A stretch of 64,000 bases of DNA, taken from Lunularia cruciata. Lineage: Eukaryota > Streptophyta > Marchantiopsida > Lunulariales > Lunulariaceae. Position 1 is the first letter of the stretch. The number at the start of each line of letters is the position of its first letter. The stretch covers positions 30,757,465 through 30,821,464 of the forward strand of contig OX419762.1 of NCBI GenBank assembly GCA_948567375.1, written 5' to 3'. Positions 34,222 through 46,290 of this stretch are shown in pieces. Below the pieces are notes generated by a model. The model made no database searches. It saw only the letters and a list, made by a program, of their open reading frames with translations, and was not told the origin of the DNA. Both the position numbers and the translations under genes were made by a program.

Positions 34222-35592
34222 CTATGGTGTCAGGTTAAAGTGCTCGATTCTATGCATTATCAATTCCTCTATAGACACATTATCCTCCCACTGAACAATT
34301 CTCCAACTAACAATGTCCTCTTCCATAGGCATAATAGGTAAGGGCCCTGATACTAACTCAACAAGTGGCATCCCAGTTACCGAGCTGCAAGTTAATCTAT
34401 CAGCCAGAAGTGCTAAGGGCAGCAAATCAGGCCATCTGTATGTCTCACCTTGGCAAGCCTTCACCAAAGCATTCACTATCGGCAGATGACCTTGTTCACT
34501 CTGACCATTGGCTTTCGGTTTGTAGGCAGTAGTCAGGTTCAGTTTGATGTTGAACTTAGCAACAAAGTCAGCTGCTACCCTTGCATCCAACTCTCCTCGA
34601 TTTGCCCTCATCTGGTAGAAACATCCATGCCTGGCAATGATATCCTCTAAGACAAACCAACACACCTGTTGGGTATGTATAGATGACAACGCTCTTCTTT
34701 CCACATAATTAGGCAAATCTTCCCTAGCTAGTACTAGATATTTAGCTCCTCAGACTCCTAAAGGCATATGAACCAAGTCCAAAACCCACTGGAAATGGAG
34801 ATTCAGCGGATAAGTAGGTTTCAAACCATCTTTGTGCCTTACCTTGGAGTAGATTTGACAGATTTGACAGGTTTCCACATACCATTGTACCTCAGTATAA
34901 ATACCTGGCCACCAATACAAACCTCGGATGCGCTCGTATGTACCTTGAACCCCACAATGTCTGGCAGCATCTGCATCATGCGACTCCCGTAGCACTCTCT
35001 GCTTTGTCTCCTCATCTCCCAACACTCTCAGTGGAGTGCCAGAGCTGCCCTTGGGCCTTCGCCAGAGATACCCGTCCTTCAACAAGAATTTTCCGGATCT
35101 CCTTCTAATCTTCCCAAACTCTTCCCTGTTCCATTTGGAGTTCTTCTCTAGAGAACTAAGATACTTTCCAACAACCAAAAGATCATCCTTGTATAGTTCT
35201 TCTCTAAAGGGTAAGTTCAAGTCCAGCTCATGCACATCCACCATACAATCATTTTCAACTCCTTCATAACATGCTCTAGACAACATATCAACTACTAGGT
35301 TGTCCTTCCCAGCTATGTACCTTAGCTCTGGATTGAACATTCGAATGAACGCTATCCAACGCAACATGGCAATGTCTGGAGTGTCACAATTGGCAACCAT
35401 TCCAAGCAGTGGCAAGCAATCTGTCTCGAGGATGACATAAGTTCCTATTAGGCAGTTTCTATCATGTCTTAGTGCTATCTTGGCTTCCCACAATTCCCGT
35501 TTGATTTGAGGGTACCTCCGCTGCCGTTCCATGAAGATCCTTGCTCCAAACCTTGCTGCAAATCTGCTGCCCTTCTCGTCATCTTGGCCCAT
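34222..35592 (-). pseudogene. Element E RNase H end and integrase (zinc finger and core)
   Basis: Frame 35592-34750 (280 residues) starts in RNase H (RYPQIKRELWEAKIALRHD with the catalytic Glu, and YVILETDCLPLLGMV with Asp). It continues through RYIAGKDNLVVDMLSRA to an H2C2 finger (HDADAARHCGVQGTYERIRG ... CQICQIYSKVRH), then WVLDLVHMPLGV with the first catalytic Asp. After a stop, 34716-34222 carries YLVLAREDLPNYVERRAL, RANRGELDARVAADF and ANGQSEQGHLPIVNALVKAC with the Glu. The second catalytic residue is Asn in RANRGEL, a probable G-to-A change that would block integration. Confidence 0.85.
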
Positions 35593-36500
35593 AGCCTAAC
35601 TAGCAGCATAAAGACTTGAGTCAACCGTAACTATAATCGGTTGTCCATAGCGGTAGTCAAGCGGGTGGAGCACAAGCGGTGTCTACAGCGTTTTCTTTAG
35701 TTTTGCCATAGCAACTGAATGTTCCGGTCTCCAAACAATCCTGATCCTTTTCCTCAAAAGCTGGTAGAGCGGCTTTGCAACATAACCAAAGTGCAAAATC
35801 TAGATACGGTAGAAAACACATGCTCCTAAGAACCTTCTTACCTCTTGAACCGAGGAACAATCCTTGATCTTCCCAATTATGTCCACCTTCTTTGGATTTG
35901 GCTTCCTCCCATACAAGCCACACAGGTGTCCCACCACAAGGATTTCTTTAAGTCCAAATGCCGACTTCTCTCCAAAGGGAGTCACCCCCACTTCCATCAA
36001 CCTTTTCAGTATTGCTTCCACATCCTGAACATGATCCATGACAAACCTCCTAATACCTCCATCCATCAAAGTTTCATCCTTCTTGCTCTCTGTGCAGCCC
36101 TTGACAAGTATATCATCCAAGAATGGCCGGGTCTTCTCAAGGATAAAAGATTGCCAAATTTGATTCATAGCGCTTTGCATATGCGCCACAGAGTTAGTAG
36201 CCCCCATCGGAAGAGTGCACATATGCATCAGTCCTAATGGTGTTTGCATTGTGGTTATGTCTCGGCTCCCTTCAGCAAGCTGAAACTGATCATAACCTGA
36301 ATACAAATCTCCTATAGAGTAAATTGCCCTCCCTGCAAACTCTTGAGCAAATTCATCCACAGCCGGTCCTACACCAGAATTATGGATTGTTACCTTGTTT
36401 GGTGGTTGCATATCCTATATGAACCGCAACTTACCGTTCTTTTTCCTGACCATGAACCAACGATTTGAGTACGGTGCTTCTGATGGCTCCAAAATCTTAG
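35593..36500 (-). pseudogene. Element E reverse transcriptase and start of RNase H
   Basis: Open frame 36411-35800 holds RT: RAIYSIGDLYSGYDQFQLAE, then RDITTMQTPLGLMHMCTLPM, GATNSVAHMQSAMNQIW, and RPFLDDILVKG with catalytic FLDD at 36112-36123. Then come GGIRRFVMDHVQDVEAILKR, SAFGLKEILVVGHLCGLYGR and VQEVRRFLGACVFYRI. The DLYSGYDQ and TTMQTPLG blocks with GIRRFV and VVGHLC are recalled from fungal gypsy RTs. RNase H starts near 35750 with VTVDSSLYAAS. Few stops interrupt it. Confidence 0.85.
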
Positions 36501-38015
36501 CCTAAACTTTCTCCTTCAATAGCTGTGTCAATTGGAGCAAAAGTGCCTTTGGCACCAGTATTGGTCTCAAATCCCATTGTACATGCAGTACCGTGAAAAT
36601 TATCATCGGTGTGACTTCCGACAGGTTCACACACCTAATCTCCTTGATCTTGAAAGCAAAAGCTTTCCCACACTTACCAATCATTTCCTTAAATGCATGG
36701 CGCTCAGCCTCCATGAGAAAACCATCCCTTCCGACTATAAGCTCATCCAAGGTCTCTTTAGTAAACGAATGACCAATATCCTTTTCTTGTCTCAGTCTTG
36801 GTTCCTCTCTAGTCCTACGCAACAATTCAGAAGCATTCAATGGCAATAGGACAGCAATAGGACAAACCTTTTTCTCCACTGTTTTGTACTTAGTGTTACA
36901 TCTCACTTCATGAACCAACTCTGAAAGTGCTTCATGAAGCTCCCTTCCTATTTCAATCACGGGTTCTCCTTTCTCCATTGCCCCAATCACCTTTTGGACT
37001 GCCCTGCCTTCTCCCCAATCCTCCAACACTCCAATGATAGTCTCGCTATCATCCATTTCCCTTGCTGTTTTCAAAACTCTCTCTTTCCCTTTCATTCTCT
37101 TCTGCAAAATTCCCAAGGCGCTCCCTACGTGTGCAAAGCAAACAGTTCTACGACTCTAGATTCCCACATAGGTCCTATCAAAATAGTCTTCCTCACTGAT
37201 CTCTCGTGGTGGGATATAGCATAGAACGCCTTGTCCTCCCACCTTCTCTGACAAGACGCTTAGTGGAAATCCCACCTTCTAGTAGGCTTCTCTGGATCTC
37301 TTAACTCTCTCCTGTTCCTATTGCTGCCAAGCAACATAGTAGGAGATTGTACTATTCTGGTCCCGTTCTGACTTCTAACATTTGCCACGTGAGTCCCATT
37401 GTTCAGGACTTTGCTCTCCATTCTAAACTGAGTAATGAAGGGCTGTCCTATGATCATCGGGTAGGGCAAGGTAGCATGCACAAACACATGAATAGGCTCT
37501 ACCACATTCCCTATCTTGATTTTGACATCCAAACAAGCTCCCCACAACACATTTCTGGTTGTGTTCACTGAGTTTACCTTCCACTCAATGTCCACATCCC
37601 AACCTGACTTCCTCCGGACCTGTTCTGCAAGTCTCTTCTTCTCAACTTCTCCTAGGTCTGCACATTGCCTCACTTCACTCATTGCACTATACACGCTAGG
37701 CTCAAAAGCAATGACTACGATACTTACTTCATGTTTGCCCATGTGTCTTTCCAGCAGAGCCTTCATGCCTCTCCTGTTACCATTCAGTGGTATTAGCTCT
37801 CTAGTATCGTAGAAGGCTATCTTATTCATTTTGGGTTCCCCAACAAACTTCACCCATTGTTTGCGTACTGCTTCTGATAGCTCTTGGCAGTCTCTTTTGG
37901 CATGACTCTTACTGTCACACCACATACACCCATAGGGTTGCCTCCTCTCTCCATCCGTCCTTGTGGTGCTACTCCCACTCTGCAACTGGTCGACCTTGGT
38001 GGTCAAAATCTTCAT
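36501..38015 (-). pseudogene. Element E zinc knuckle, protease region and PR-RT linker
   Basis: Frame 38015-37260 (251 residues) has a perfect CCHC knuckle, CMWCDSKSHAKRDC (about 37887-37928). A protease-like region follows, with WGACLDVKIKIGNVVEPIHV and LPYPMIIGQPFITQF, the latter matching the ILG-type flap end of retroelement proteases. The catalytic D-S/T-G is not recognisable, so it may be lost or changed. After a short gap, frame 37116-36502 (204 residues) encodes the linker into RT (ERHAFKEMIGKCGKAFAFKI). Confidence 0.7.
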
Positions 38016-38826
38016 CAGTCATGAGATCTCATCCACTGCTCCTTCTTTGGGAATCTCACTCAATCGTTGTTCCACCTTCTCTCTCCCGGACCCAACCACA
38101 TTACTCCGAATAGGCGCTTTGGCTATTGCTTCTTCATTTTGCTCTCTCTACCTCCACCTATGGCTCACCCAGACAACCGCCTCCTCAATCTTCCCCCACT
38201 CTATTGCTCTTAACCAATCAGGTTGGAGCAGATCGAGTGCGTATTCCAACTCATCTTGCATGTGACTATCTGTTGCTCTCAAAAAGTAGTTAGACCTCTA
38301 TAGTTTTATAGCCTCAGCTTCACAGGTTGACAGATGTCCCAGCCTCTTATTAAACTCCCTTAGAGATCTTGAGGGCCCAGGTTTTTACCTCTATCTTTCA
38401 CCTAGTCCAAGAACATGGCATGGGTGACCCGATCCGCATCCTATAGTAAGAATTCCTCCTTCATCATCTGGCAGAACTCCTCCCATGTCTCCGCCCCTCT
38501 CACCAAGCTCTCAACCACCCTCTTGATTTTGAGCTCCGCCAACGTAAGAAACCTAGCAATGGCAACATTCTCATCTAGATTATGAAGTTTAACCTCTCTC
38601 CAATAGACCTTTAGTTACTTGGTCACGTCCTTACCGTCAAACTTCCCTTGCTGATCTACCACAGCGCGCAGACACCTTGTGACTTGTGAAGATTGCGCTT
38701 TCACCTTGTCTCTTTCCTTGTCTTGATCCTTCATGGCTCTCATGGTTGCCATGACAATCAGTGAGATCTCCTATTCCCTTGTCATAGTTGTAGATGAAGC
38801 CTCTGGCCCCAACTCTACCTCAGCAT
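38016..38826 (-). pseudogene. Element E gag
   Basis: Minus-strand translation with stops gives GKFDGKDVTK, YWREVKLHNLDENVAIARFL, ETWEEFCQMMKEEFLL and DADRVTHAMFLD, a capsid-type gag. It runs directly into the CCHC frame at 38015. Its N-terminal side is cut by the family-D solo LTR at 38827. Confidence 0.7.
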
Positions 38827-39489
38827 TTTGAGCCGGCTTGTCTTTCACTTAGGATAAACCTCTGATGGCTATAATGGTAGCGCACCATGGACTTAGAAGG
38901 CAAGGAACCCCAACTCCATCATACTCCTCCAAGGCTAACACTCCAACACTCAAGACATTGCTCACTAGAGAACTCAATGAGAGAGAGATAGTTGCAAATG
39001 AAAGGATGTTGAGTACTTCCTCACCCCTTGTTTATAGAGTTGTGAAATAGTCACATACCAAAGTTACTAATTACCGTAGAAACTCAAGTTACTAGCCCAA
39101 AAGTCAAGTAAAGTCAAAAAGTAGAAAGGAATATCCATTCACATGGGCATATTCCCCTAAGCATGTGATCTTATCTTGACCCAACCACTAAGTCAAGGAT
39201 TCCTTCACATGGGCTATCCTTGGACTAAAGAAGAATCCAAAACAAAAATGCTTGCGGGCCAAACACCTAGGAATAATACCAAGTCAACACACTAGAATCC
39301 AAAATAGTGGTGCTCATCTTTTCCACCTCCTCTAAAGTAAAGTCCCTTCTATCTTAGCTATGACTAACTTTAGCTTATCATGACTAATGTAGAACCATCC
39401 TTTATCTCTATATAAATAATATCTCTCAAGTACTTGTAATACCAAGCTAAATATCACAATACCACACACATGCACAAATGGGTGTTACA
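38827..39489 (-). mobile_element. Solo LTR, family D, inside element E
   Basis: Full-length match to the other family-D LTRs (for example 21859-22550) with no D internal sequence on either side, so a solo LTR. The flanks AGCAT and ACACA do not form a recognisable duplication. Confidence 0.85.
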
Positions 39490-39601
39490 ACACAACTAAC
39501 TACTTAGATAAGTCCAATTAGTCCTCGCTCCTTTCCCCAACTCCAATTGGTCCTAACGTCTAAGCACAAGCCCCGAGATTCCCAAGCATTGTCACCACTT
39601 A
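39490..39601 (-). other. Element E leader next to its 5' LTR
   Basis: Directly after the LTR end CCCCACAACA the minus strand reads TAAGTGGTGACAATGCTTGG. This is where a primer-binding site should be; I cannot assign the tRNA with confidence. Confidence 0.5.
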
Positions 39602-41727
39602 TGTTGTGGGGATCGGTTGGTCTCAAGAGTGTGCCAGGCACCTGGCTGCTTGCGCTTGGACTGCTTGGCTTATCTTCTGTTCAAAGACTTTTTGTAATCA
39701 GACGCTCTTCCTACTTGCCCAGCTAGCAGTCCTTCTTGCTAGAGCAGCTTGCTACCGCTCTTTCTAAATGTAGGCTCATGGTAAATGGCTTCTTGGATTG
39801 GCCTCATTGGCGCAATTGTATTCTTCAAGCTTCATTGCCAATGTTAAAGTTCTGTCCATATTAAGTTGCGTTCAATGGGTTGTGATGTAATTCCTCTAAT
39901 GAATCACAGTCCTATGGCCAGGTTCAGATAATCATGATCAGGTCAGTGAAAGGTCTTGGATGTGTGGCTCGACTAAGACTAAGAGCTCTAAGACTGGAGT
40001 CGTCTCATTGATACTATTCATGGATTGAAGATTCACATCCATCAAGGAAGTATATATTTATCGTAATCCCAAGCCTTGCAGTTATAAATTTTTCAAGGGA
40101 AACCCAAGCAGCTACAAACAATCCAATGACCGACTAAATCTTCAACAGTGAAGCATGTACATGAAGGAGGAGAACCGAGCAAGTTCTACATCCAAACCCT
40201 TACAATTCTTAGCACTCCGTTCTGTCGGGACTCCGTCTGAGATCTTCTCCAAGTCTGTTCTCTGGTCGGCAGGTTCTCATTCCACTTCTTCTTTATTCTT
40301 GTCTTGAAACTATTCACCTCCTTTTAAGTCATTCACCCGGACTCTTCGTTATGTCATTCTCCTGAAAACACTACTCACACCTTTTCTTGAAAACAAGTCA
40401 CTTCCTTCTCTTCCACTCCCTTCTTTGGCATTCCCCGAAACTCTTTGTTATGTCATTCTCCTCCTCTGCAAGAAAATCCTTCCTCTGGTCTGTTTCAGGC
40501 AGAAGCCTTTTCTCAAGAATTCTCTCCTACAGCTTCCCCTATCCAGAACCCAGTCCACTCAAAAAAATTCTCTCCTGTTTCTTCCTCTGTCCAAACCCTT
40601 CTCTTCTCAAAAATTTCTCTCTCCTGTTTGTTCCTCTGTCCAAACCCTCTCTTCTCAAGAATTTCTCTTCTGACCAAAATTACCTTTGATTATCACTGAT
40701 CCCCACTCCTGCCAAATCCTTTGATGACTCTCTTCTCATGTCAACTCTTTCTGATTTCTCTCTCTACTGCTCTGGTCAGCCAAAACTCTCTTCGAGACTT
40801 CTTCCCGTGCAAAACACTTTTGATGGTGCTCTCCTCCTTTGCCAAAACCCTTTCTCTGGTCCGTTTCAGATAGAAGCCCTTTTCTCCAGAATTCTCTCCT
40901 ATAGCTTCCTCTATCCAAAACCCTTTTCTTGAAAATTTCTCTCCTGTTTGTTCCTTTGTCCAAACCCTTCTCTTCTAAAAAATTTCTCTCTTGTTTGTTC
41001 TTCTGTCCAAACCCTCTCTTCTCAAGAATTTCTCTCTCCTGTTTGTTCCTCTATCCAAACCCTTCTCTTCTCAAAAATTTCTCTCTCCTATTTGTCCCTC
41101 TCTCCAAACCTCTCTTCTCAAGAATTTCTCTCCTGACCAGAATTACCTTTGATTATCACTGATCCCCACTCCTGCCAAAACCTTTGATGGCTCTCTTCTT
41201 GTGTCAACTCTTTCTGATTTCTCTCTATACTGCTTTGGTCAGCCAAAACTCTCTTTGAGACTTCTTCTCGTGCAAAAACCTTTTGATAGTGCTCTCCTCT
41301 TTTGCCAAAACCATGTCTCTTCTCAAAAATTTCTCTCTCCTGTTTGTTCCTCTGTCCAAACCCTCTCTTCTCAAGAATTTCTCTCTTTACCAGAATTACC
41401 TTTGAGTATCACTGATCCCCACTCCTGCCAATCCTTTTGCTACTAATGCTAGCTAAATACTCTTGAGACCCCCCCCCCCTCCCCCCAATAACATAAACAA
41501 ACTCCAACACTTAAGTGACATGCAAATAAAACCCCAAGCTTATGCAACATTAAAGAAAATCCATCACTCAATTTCCTCCCTCCCTTAACACAAGAGAAAA
41601 TCCTTGAGCCTACAGGAACACAAAACAACTACCAGTTTCACCATAACATAAACCCTTGAGTTCTCTTACATGAAACATTCACACCAAATAGCACCAATAC
41701 TATGTGTAGATTACTTTCCCGAAGACA
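39602..41727 (-). repeat. 5' LTR, element E (2.1 kb)
   Basis: Minus-strand ends TGTCTTCGGG...CCCCACAACA. Aligns to 30872-33791 but carries two tandem units (starts 40672 and 41135, with the terminal partial copy at 41388) instead of four. A run of about 14 C residues broken by one T lies at 41470-41486. Confidence 0.85.
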
Positions 41728-42682
41728 ATGCTTTGATTCCTTGGTTGCAACAACTCGGTCTTGCCTTCACCTTCAAAGACTTTGCCAATATGCTACATAC
41801 AAGTGGAGTAGCCGGCACTAATGGAGATTTAGGAGTTTGCAGATATGTTTTTACATTATCTAGCAAAGGGATTACACTCTTATTGTGGTATTCCCTTCAA
41901 GATAAGTTATTCCAAAGAAGTACTCTAATGAGTAAATCAATCTTTTGGTTCTCACCAAAGGAGTTGGACAACCTTCAAACAACATTGATAGAATTATTGG
42001 AGAAGGATTTCATACAACATAATACATCTCCTTGGGTAGCATTGGTACTATTTGTTCCAAAGAAGGATGGAGGACTTTGCTTCTATATTGATAACCCTAG
42101 CTCAATAAACAAACATTGAAGAATACATATGCCTTGCCTCAAATTGATGACTTGCTTGATCAATTGAGTGGAGCATGATACATTGCCAAGTTGGATCTCC
42201 AAAGCAATTATTGGCAGCTTCTCATAGATAGAGAGGATGTGCAAAAGGTTACCTTTCACACAAGGTATGGGCATTTTGAATAGAGAATGTTACCTTTTGG
42301 GTTCACTCATGCTCCAGTAGTCTTCATGGATTAGATGTATTGGGTGTTGGATAGGCTATTGGATTGGTACATGGTGGTGTTCTTGGATGATATTTTAATT
42401 TATAGCAAGACAAAGGCAAAACACATAAAATCAAATGAAAGAAGTACTAAGATGGCTATGTCAATGAAAGATTTATTGCAAGAAGTCAAAGTGTGCTTTT
42501 GGGTAGAAGGAAGTTACCTTCTTGGGTCATAAGATCTCATTAGAGGAGATTAAGATAAAAAAAAAGAGAAAATCAAGGTCATTATTGATTGGCTTACTCC
42601 AAAGGGTGCCATAGAAGTGTGGGCATTTAATGGATTGGCAAATTTCTATTGATGATTTATCCATTATTATGCTCATGTGATC
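41728..42682 (+). pseudogene. Chromovirus C reverse transcriptase
   Basis: Plus strand: SPKELDNLQTTLIELLEKDF, IQHNTSPWVALVLFVPKKDG, then DNPSSINKH and, after stops, the GYWQLL and LPFG-type blocks in shifting frames, and WYMVVFLDDILIYSKTKAKH with catalytic FLDD at 42380-42391. Then SKCAF and TFLGHKIS-like text leads to FYRRFIHYYAHV-like text at the break. This is the standard chromovirus RT order. Its continuation (RNase H) starts at 48909, after element D. Confidence 0.8.
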
Positions 42683-42766
42683 TGTGAGCCGGCTTGTCTC
42701 TCACTCAAAATGAACCTCTATTGGCTATTACGGTAGCGCACAATGGACTAAGAAGGCAAAGAACTC

Positions 42767-44624
42767 TGTGGTACCCACATTTTTCATTTTGGACGAGTTT
42801 AGAAGAAGAAATGCACTGTTGAAACCAAATTGAAAGCAAAAAGAGAAGAAATGAGTGCAAACTTGTGATTTGATCAGACCCAAAGAATTTTATTTTGGGT
42901 CAGAGGAGGGAAAAACTCGGATCATACGTTAAGGAGGGCAGACGCCGAAGGAGAAATAGAAGTTGCAAGTCAGGATTCTTGCGGGGGCCATATCTCAGTG
43001 ACCACAACTCCAAATCAAGCGTGTTAAATCTTGTTGGAAGCGTCTTGTTCAGGGCTTTCCATTGCCACCAAAATCGCAAAGTTTAAAGGTTTGTAGAGGA
43101 AGTTACAAGCATTTGAAGTTTCTGGAGTAGATGTACTTCGGGTCAAAGTGTCTTCGGGTCAAGGTGACTTCGGATTTCGTATTTTGGACTTCGGGTTTAC
43201 ATGACTTCGGGTCTAAAGACTTTGCCTCAAGATGAAGATGACTAAATCAGAGGTAGCCGGACCTCGGAGTGCAGTGAAGGTGACTTTGTGGAGTTTTGCG
43301 GGAGGGATCAGAGGAAGTTAGAGTAGAGAAAGAAGATAGTTAGAATACCCATGACTTCAATTTCAGTTCTAATTGAAGATGGAACATGAATTGAAGGAGA
43401 AGTAGTAGTAGTGAATAAACCCAAAGTGCAGGATCCGATAGTAAGTGTCTTCGGGTTAGAAACATGAGTGATTAGGGGAAAGTGAATTACAAATTGAAGG
43501 TGTAGATAGTGTACCCATGCTTTCAATTACAATTCTTGATGAGTACATAGTAGAATTAGCAAAAGAATTGATAATAGTTAGACCCGAGGTAAGAGAGATA
43601 GGAGTGCAGGTGTCTTTGGATTTGACATTTGACACTTTAGAGAAGAGTGGGTTGGGAGATAGAGATTTAGAAGGCTTAACTATGATAGGAATTTCATATC
43701 AGGAAGGAGAAATGTTAGAATTAGTGGAGGAAGTAGTAGATGTGAAACCCGAGGTTAGAGTAGTAGGAAGTAAAATTACTTTGGGTTTGGGTTTGAAAGC
43801 CGAGGATGAAGTAGACATCGGATCAGATTAGTAACCGATTTGAGATTTGAATAGACAGATATGAAAGGTTGCATTGTCATTTTGGATCTGCAGGTTAGAA
43901 GAGTTGTTGTAGAACGGTATAGTTGTTAGAACTGTCAATTGATTCACTACTTAAGAGTGGCATTCGCAGTATCATGTTGTTCAGTGCTCATTATTTCTGA
44001 GAATAGATAAAGCAAAGTGCTATGAAGCAATGCTCGTCGCTTGAGCTTGATTCCGAGTATCAACTTTGTGATTGTGTTTGTGAGTGTTTGGAGAAATTTG
44101 AAGTGCAAGTCAGTGTGTTTGTTGGATGTTGGATTCTACAGCCTTGATCTTCATTTTGTGTGTTTGATCTTGAGTGAAGTGCAATCGAAGCAATGCCTTG
44201 ACAGATCTGAGAGGAATTGTAGTGTTGGTAGTATTCTGCATTTGTGAGTGTAGTGCGAAGTTGATGTGAAGCAATTTTGATCAAGGAAGTTGTGCCTTTA
44301 GTGGAGGGGTGGAACACAATTCTGAGGCAAAGTCGTTTTGTAGTGAAGTGCCATTTTTGGGAGAGCCTAAATCATCACAATCAAGATTGTTTGGAAAGAT
44401 TTGATGGAGTTGTGATTATGGAGTGTTAATTTGTGACAAGACTGCGAGTCAGTGTTTGTTACTCTCTTCTGGGTGTGGTTTCTACCTAAGAGACTAAAGA
44501 AGAACTCAAGAAGAACTGAAATTGTTACTTTGCTTCATATTTGACCAATTCTGACTCGTATCTCTACGGGAACAAACTTTACTTACCTGATTACTGCAAA
44601 AGTCATATTTGCCGGGTTGTCATA
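42767..44624 (+). mobile_element. Element G2, short derivative of G1
   Basis: This 1858-bp insertion is bounded by TGTGGTACCCAC and GGGTTGT-CATA and flanked by AACTC at 42762-42766 and 44625-44629. Its last roughly 1.1 kb matches the end of G1 (about 57800-58868), while most of the G1 coding region is absent and the 5' part differs after the first tens of bases. Confidence 0.8.
43517..43831 (+). pseudogene. G2 remnant of the coiled-coil ORF C-terminus
   Basis: The 104-residue frame ends EEVVDVKPEVRVVGSKITLG ... EDEVDIGSD. G1 ends EEVEDMKPEENVVGSKITSG ... EEVDIGSE at 58074, so this is the retained C-terminus of the same protein. The N-terminal 13 residues or so differ. Function unknown. Confidence 0.6.
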
Positions 44625-45227
44625 AACTCCAACTCCATCATACTCCTTTAAGGCTAGCACTCCAAGACTTAAGACATTGCTCATAGAGAACTCAATGAGA
44701 GAGAGATAGTTTCAAATGAAAGGATGATGAGTACCTCTTCACCCCTAGTTTATATACTTGTGAAATAGTTATGCACCAAAGTTAGTAATTATTGAAGTAA
44801 CTCAAGTTACTAGGCTAAAAGTCAAATAAAGTCAAAAAGCTAAAGGAATACCTCTGCTCATGGGAATATTCTCCTAAGCAAGTGGTTTTATCTTGACCTA
44901 ACCATTAAGTCAAGGATTCCTTCACATGGGCTATCCTTAGACTATAGAAGAATCCAAAATAAAAAGGCTTGTGGGTCCAAGACTCTTTCTTCAAAGCCAA
45001 ACACCTAGGAATAATACCAAGTCAACACATTAGAATCCAAAATAATGGTGCTCATTTTTTCCACTTCCTCTAAAGTAAGGTCCTCTATATCTTAGCTATG
45101 ACTAACTTTAGCTAATCATGACAAATGTAGAACCATCCTTTATCTCTATATAAATAATATCTCTCAAGTACTTATTATACCAAACTAAATAACACAATAC
45201 CACATACATGCACAAATGGGTGTTACA

Positions 45228-46290
45228 TTTACCCCCGGACTAAGTTTTCACTTTGTCTTCAAAGTGAAGGTCTCTCTACCTTCTATGATATATCTTCAAC
45301 TTATCATGGTTAATCTTATCAAAGTGTCTTCCTCCCAACTCCTTGAGATTATAAGTGTAATTTATCCACATCTTCTCTACTATAAAAAGTCCAAAGTACT
45401 TAGGCAAAAACTTCTTTTCTACTCTCTTGAATCGAATAGAATCAAATAACATTATCCAATCACCTTCTATGACAAGCTCAACCTTATTCTTACCTTTCCT
45501 CTTGTCATAGCTTATACCTCATAGCTCTTCTCTACATTGCCTCCTTGTGCTTTCTTCAATCTCCTATGAATGCTTTGGAAGGTAGGAAGATCAAAATTAA
45601 TGGGTAAGGTAGATTCAATACTATATACCAATTGAAATGGAGAATATCCAATGGAATTTTCATGGTTGTCCTATACTCCCACAAAACTGCATGAATCTTC
45701 TTGTCTTAATGATGTTTAGCCCCTCCATTTTTGCATCTTTGGTCAACATTATGCACAAGGTCTGATTGGTTCTCTTTGCCAAGCTATTAGAATTTGGCTT
45801 ATAGGATGTAGTTACTCTATGTGTGATAGAAAAATTTCCTAGCATGGTTGTAGTAATGCTTCCTATAAACTCTCCTCCTCTATCAAAAACTAACTCCAAA
45901 GGGCATCCAAACCTAGTGGTAGTGCATTCATAAAGAACTCTCCCAATTTCATCTTCATCCTTGTCCCTCAATGGCCTAGACTCAACCCACTTGGTAAGAT
46001 AATTAGTAAATACCACAATATACTAATTATTCCTTGGGGTTTTATTGAGAGGACCAACAAGATCAATTCCCCACTTCTCAAAAGGTTCTAGCAATGGAAT
46101 TGATCTAAGTGGTGGAGTGGAAGTAGACTTTCTAGCAAAAGCTTGACAAACATGATAAGTTTTGCAATAATCAAGATAATCCTTGAAAATCCCTCTCCAA
46201 TGGTAACCTACATCTAGAATCTTGAAAGCAATCACCTTTCCTACAAAGTGTTCTCCATACACTAAACCTTCATGAAACTCCATTATGAGT
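45228..46290 (-). pseudogene. Family-D integrase
   Basis: Zinc-finger end CKTYHVCQAF (near 46160), core start FEKWGIDLVGPLNKT with the first catalytic Asp, then LVFDRGGEFIG with the second, and NSNSLAKRTNQTLC where the catalytic Glu is replaced by Lys. The C-terminal part below 45660 reads, with stops, STLPINFDLPTFQSI and FLPKYFGLFIVEKMWINYTY. A stop divides the finger from the core. Confidence 0.82.

Larger units (their letters stand above)
30872..41727 (-). mobile_element. Ty3/gypsy element E with fungal-type polyprotein
   Basis: Long LTRs at 39602-41727 (5') and 30872-33791 (3') bracket a minus-strand gag-PR-RT-RNH-INT order. The coding part is the best preserved of the large elements here, with only a handful of stops in about 5 kb. 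A family-D solo LTR (38827-39489) lies in the gag start. The flanks read ACGC (30868-30871) and ATGC (41728-41731), a possible 4-bp target duplication differing by one CpG transition. Its protein motifs resemble elements common in basidiomycete fungi more than the usual plant lineages. Confidence 0.8.
42683..45227 (-). repeat. 3' LTR of the family-D element, split by G2
   Basis: LTR sequence occupies 42683-42766 and 44625-45227, matching 21859-22550 when the G2 insertion is removed. The preceding purine tract on the minus strand reads AGTCCGGGGGTAAA. Confidence 0.85.

Noticed and set aside
40387..41446. Similar repetitive plus-strand frames in the second E LTR
   Set aside because: Same explanation: translations of the LTR tandem array.
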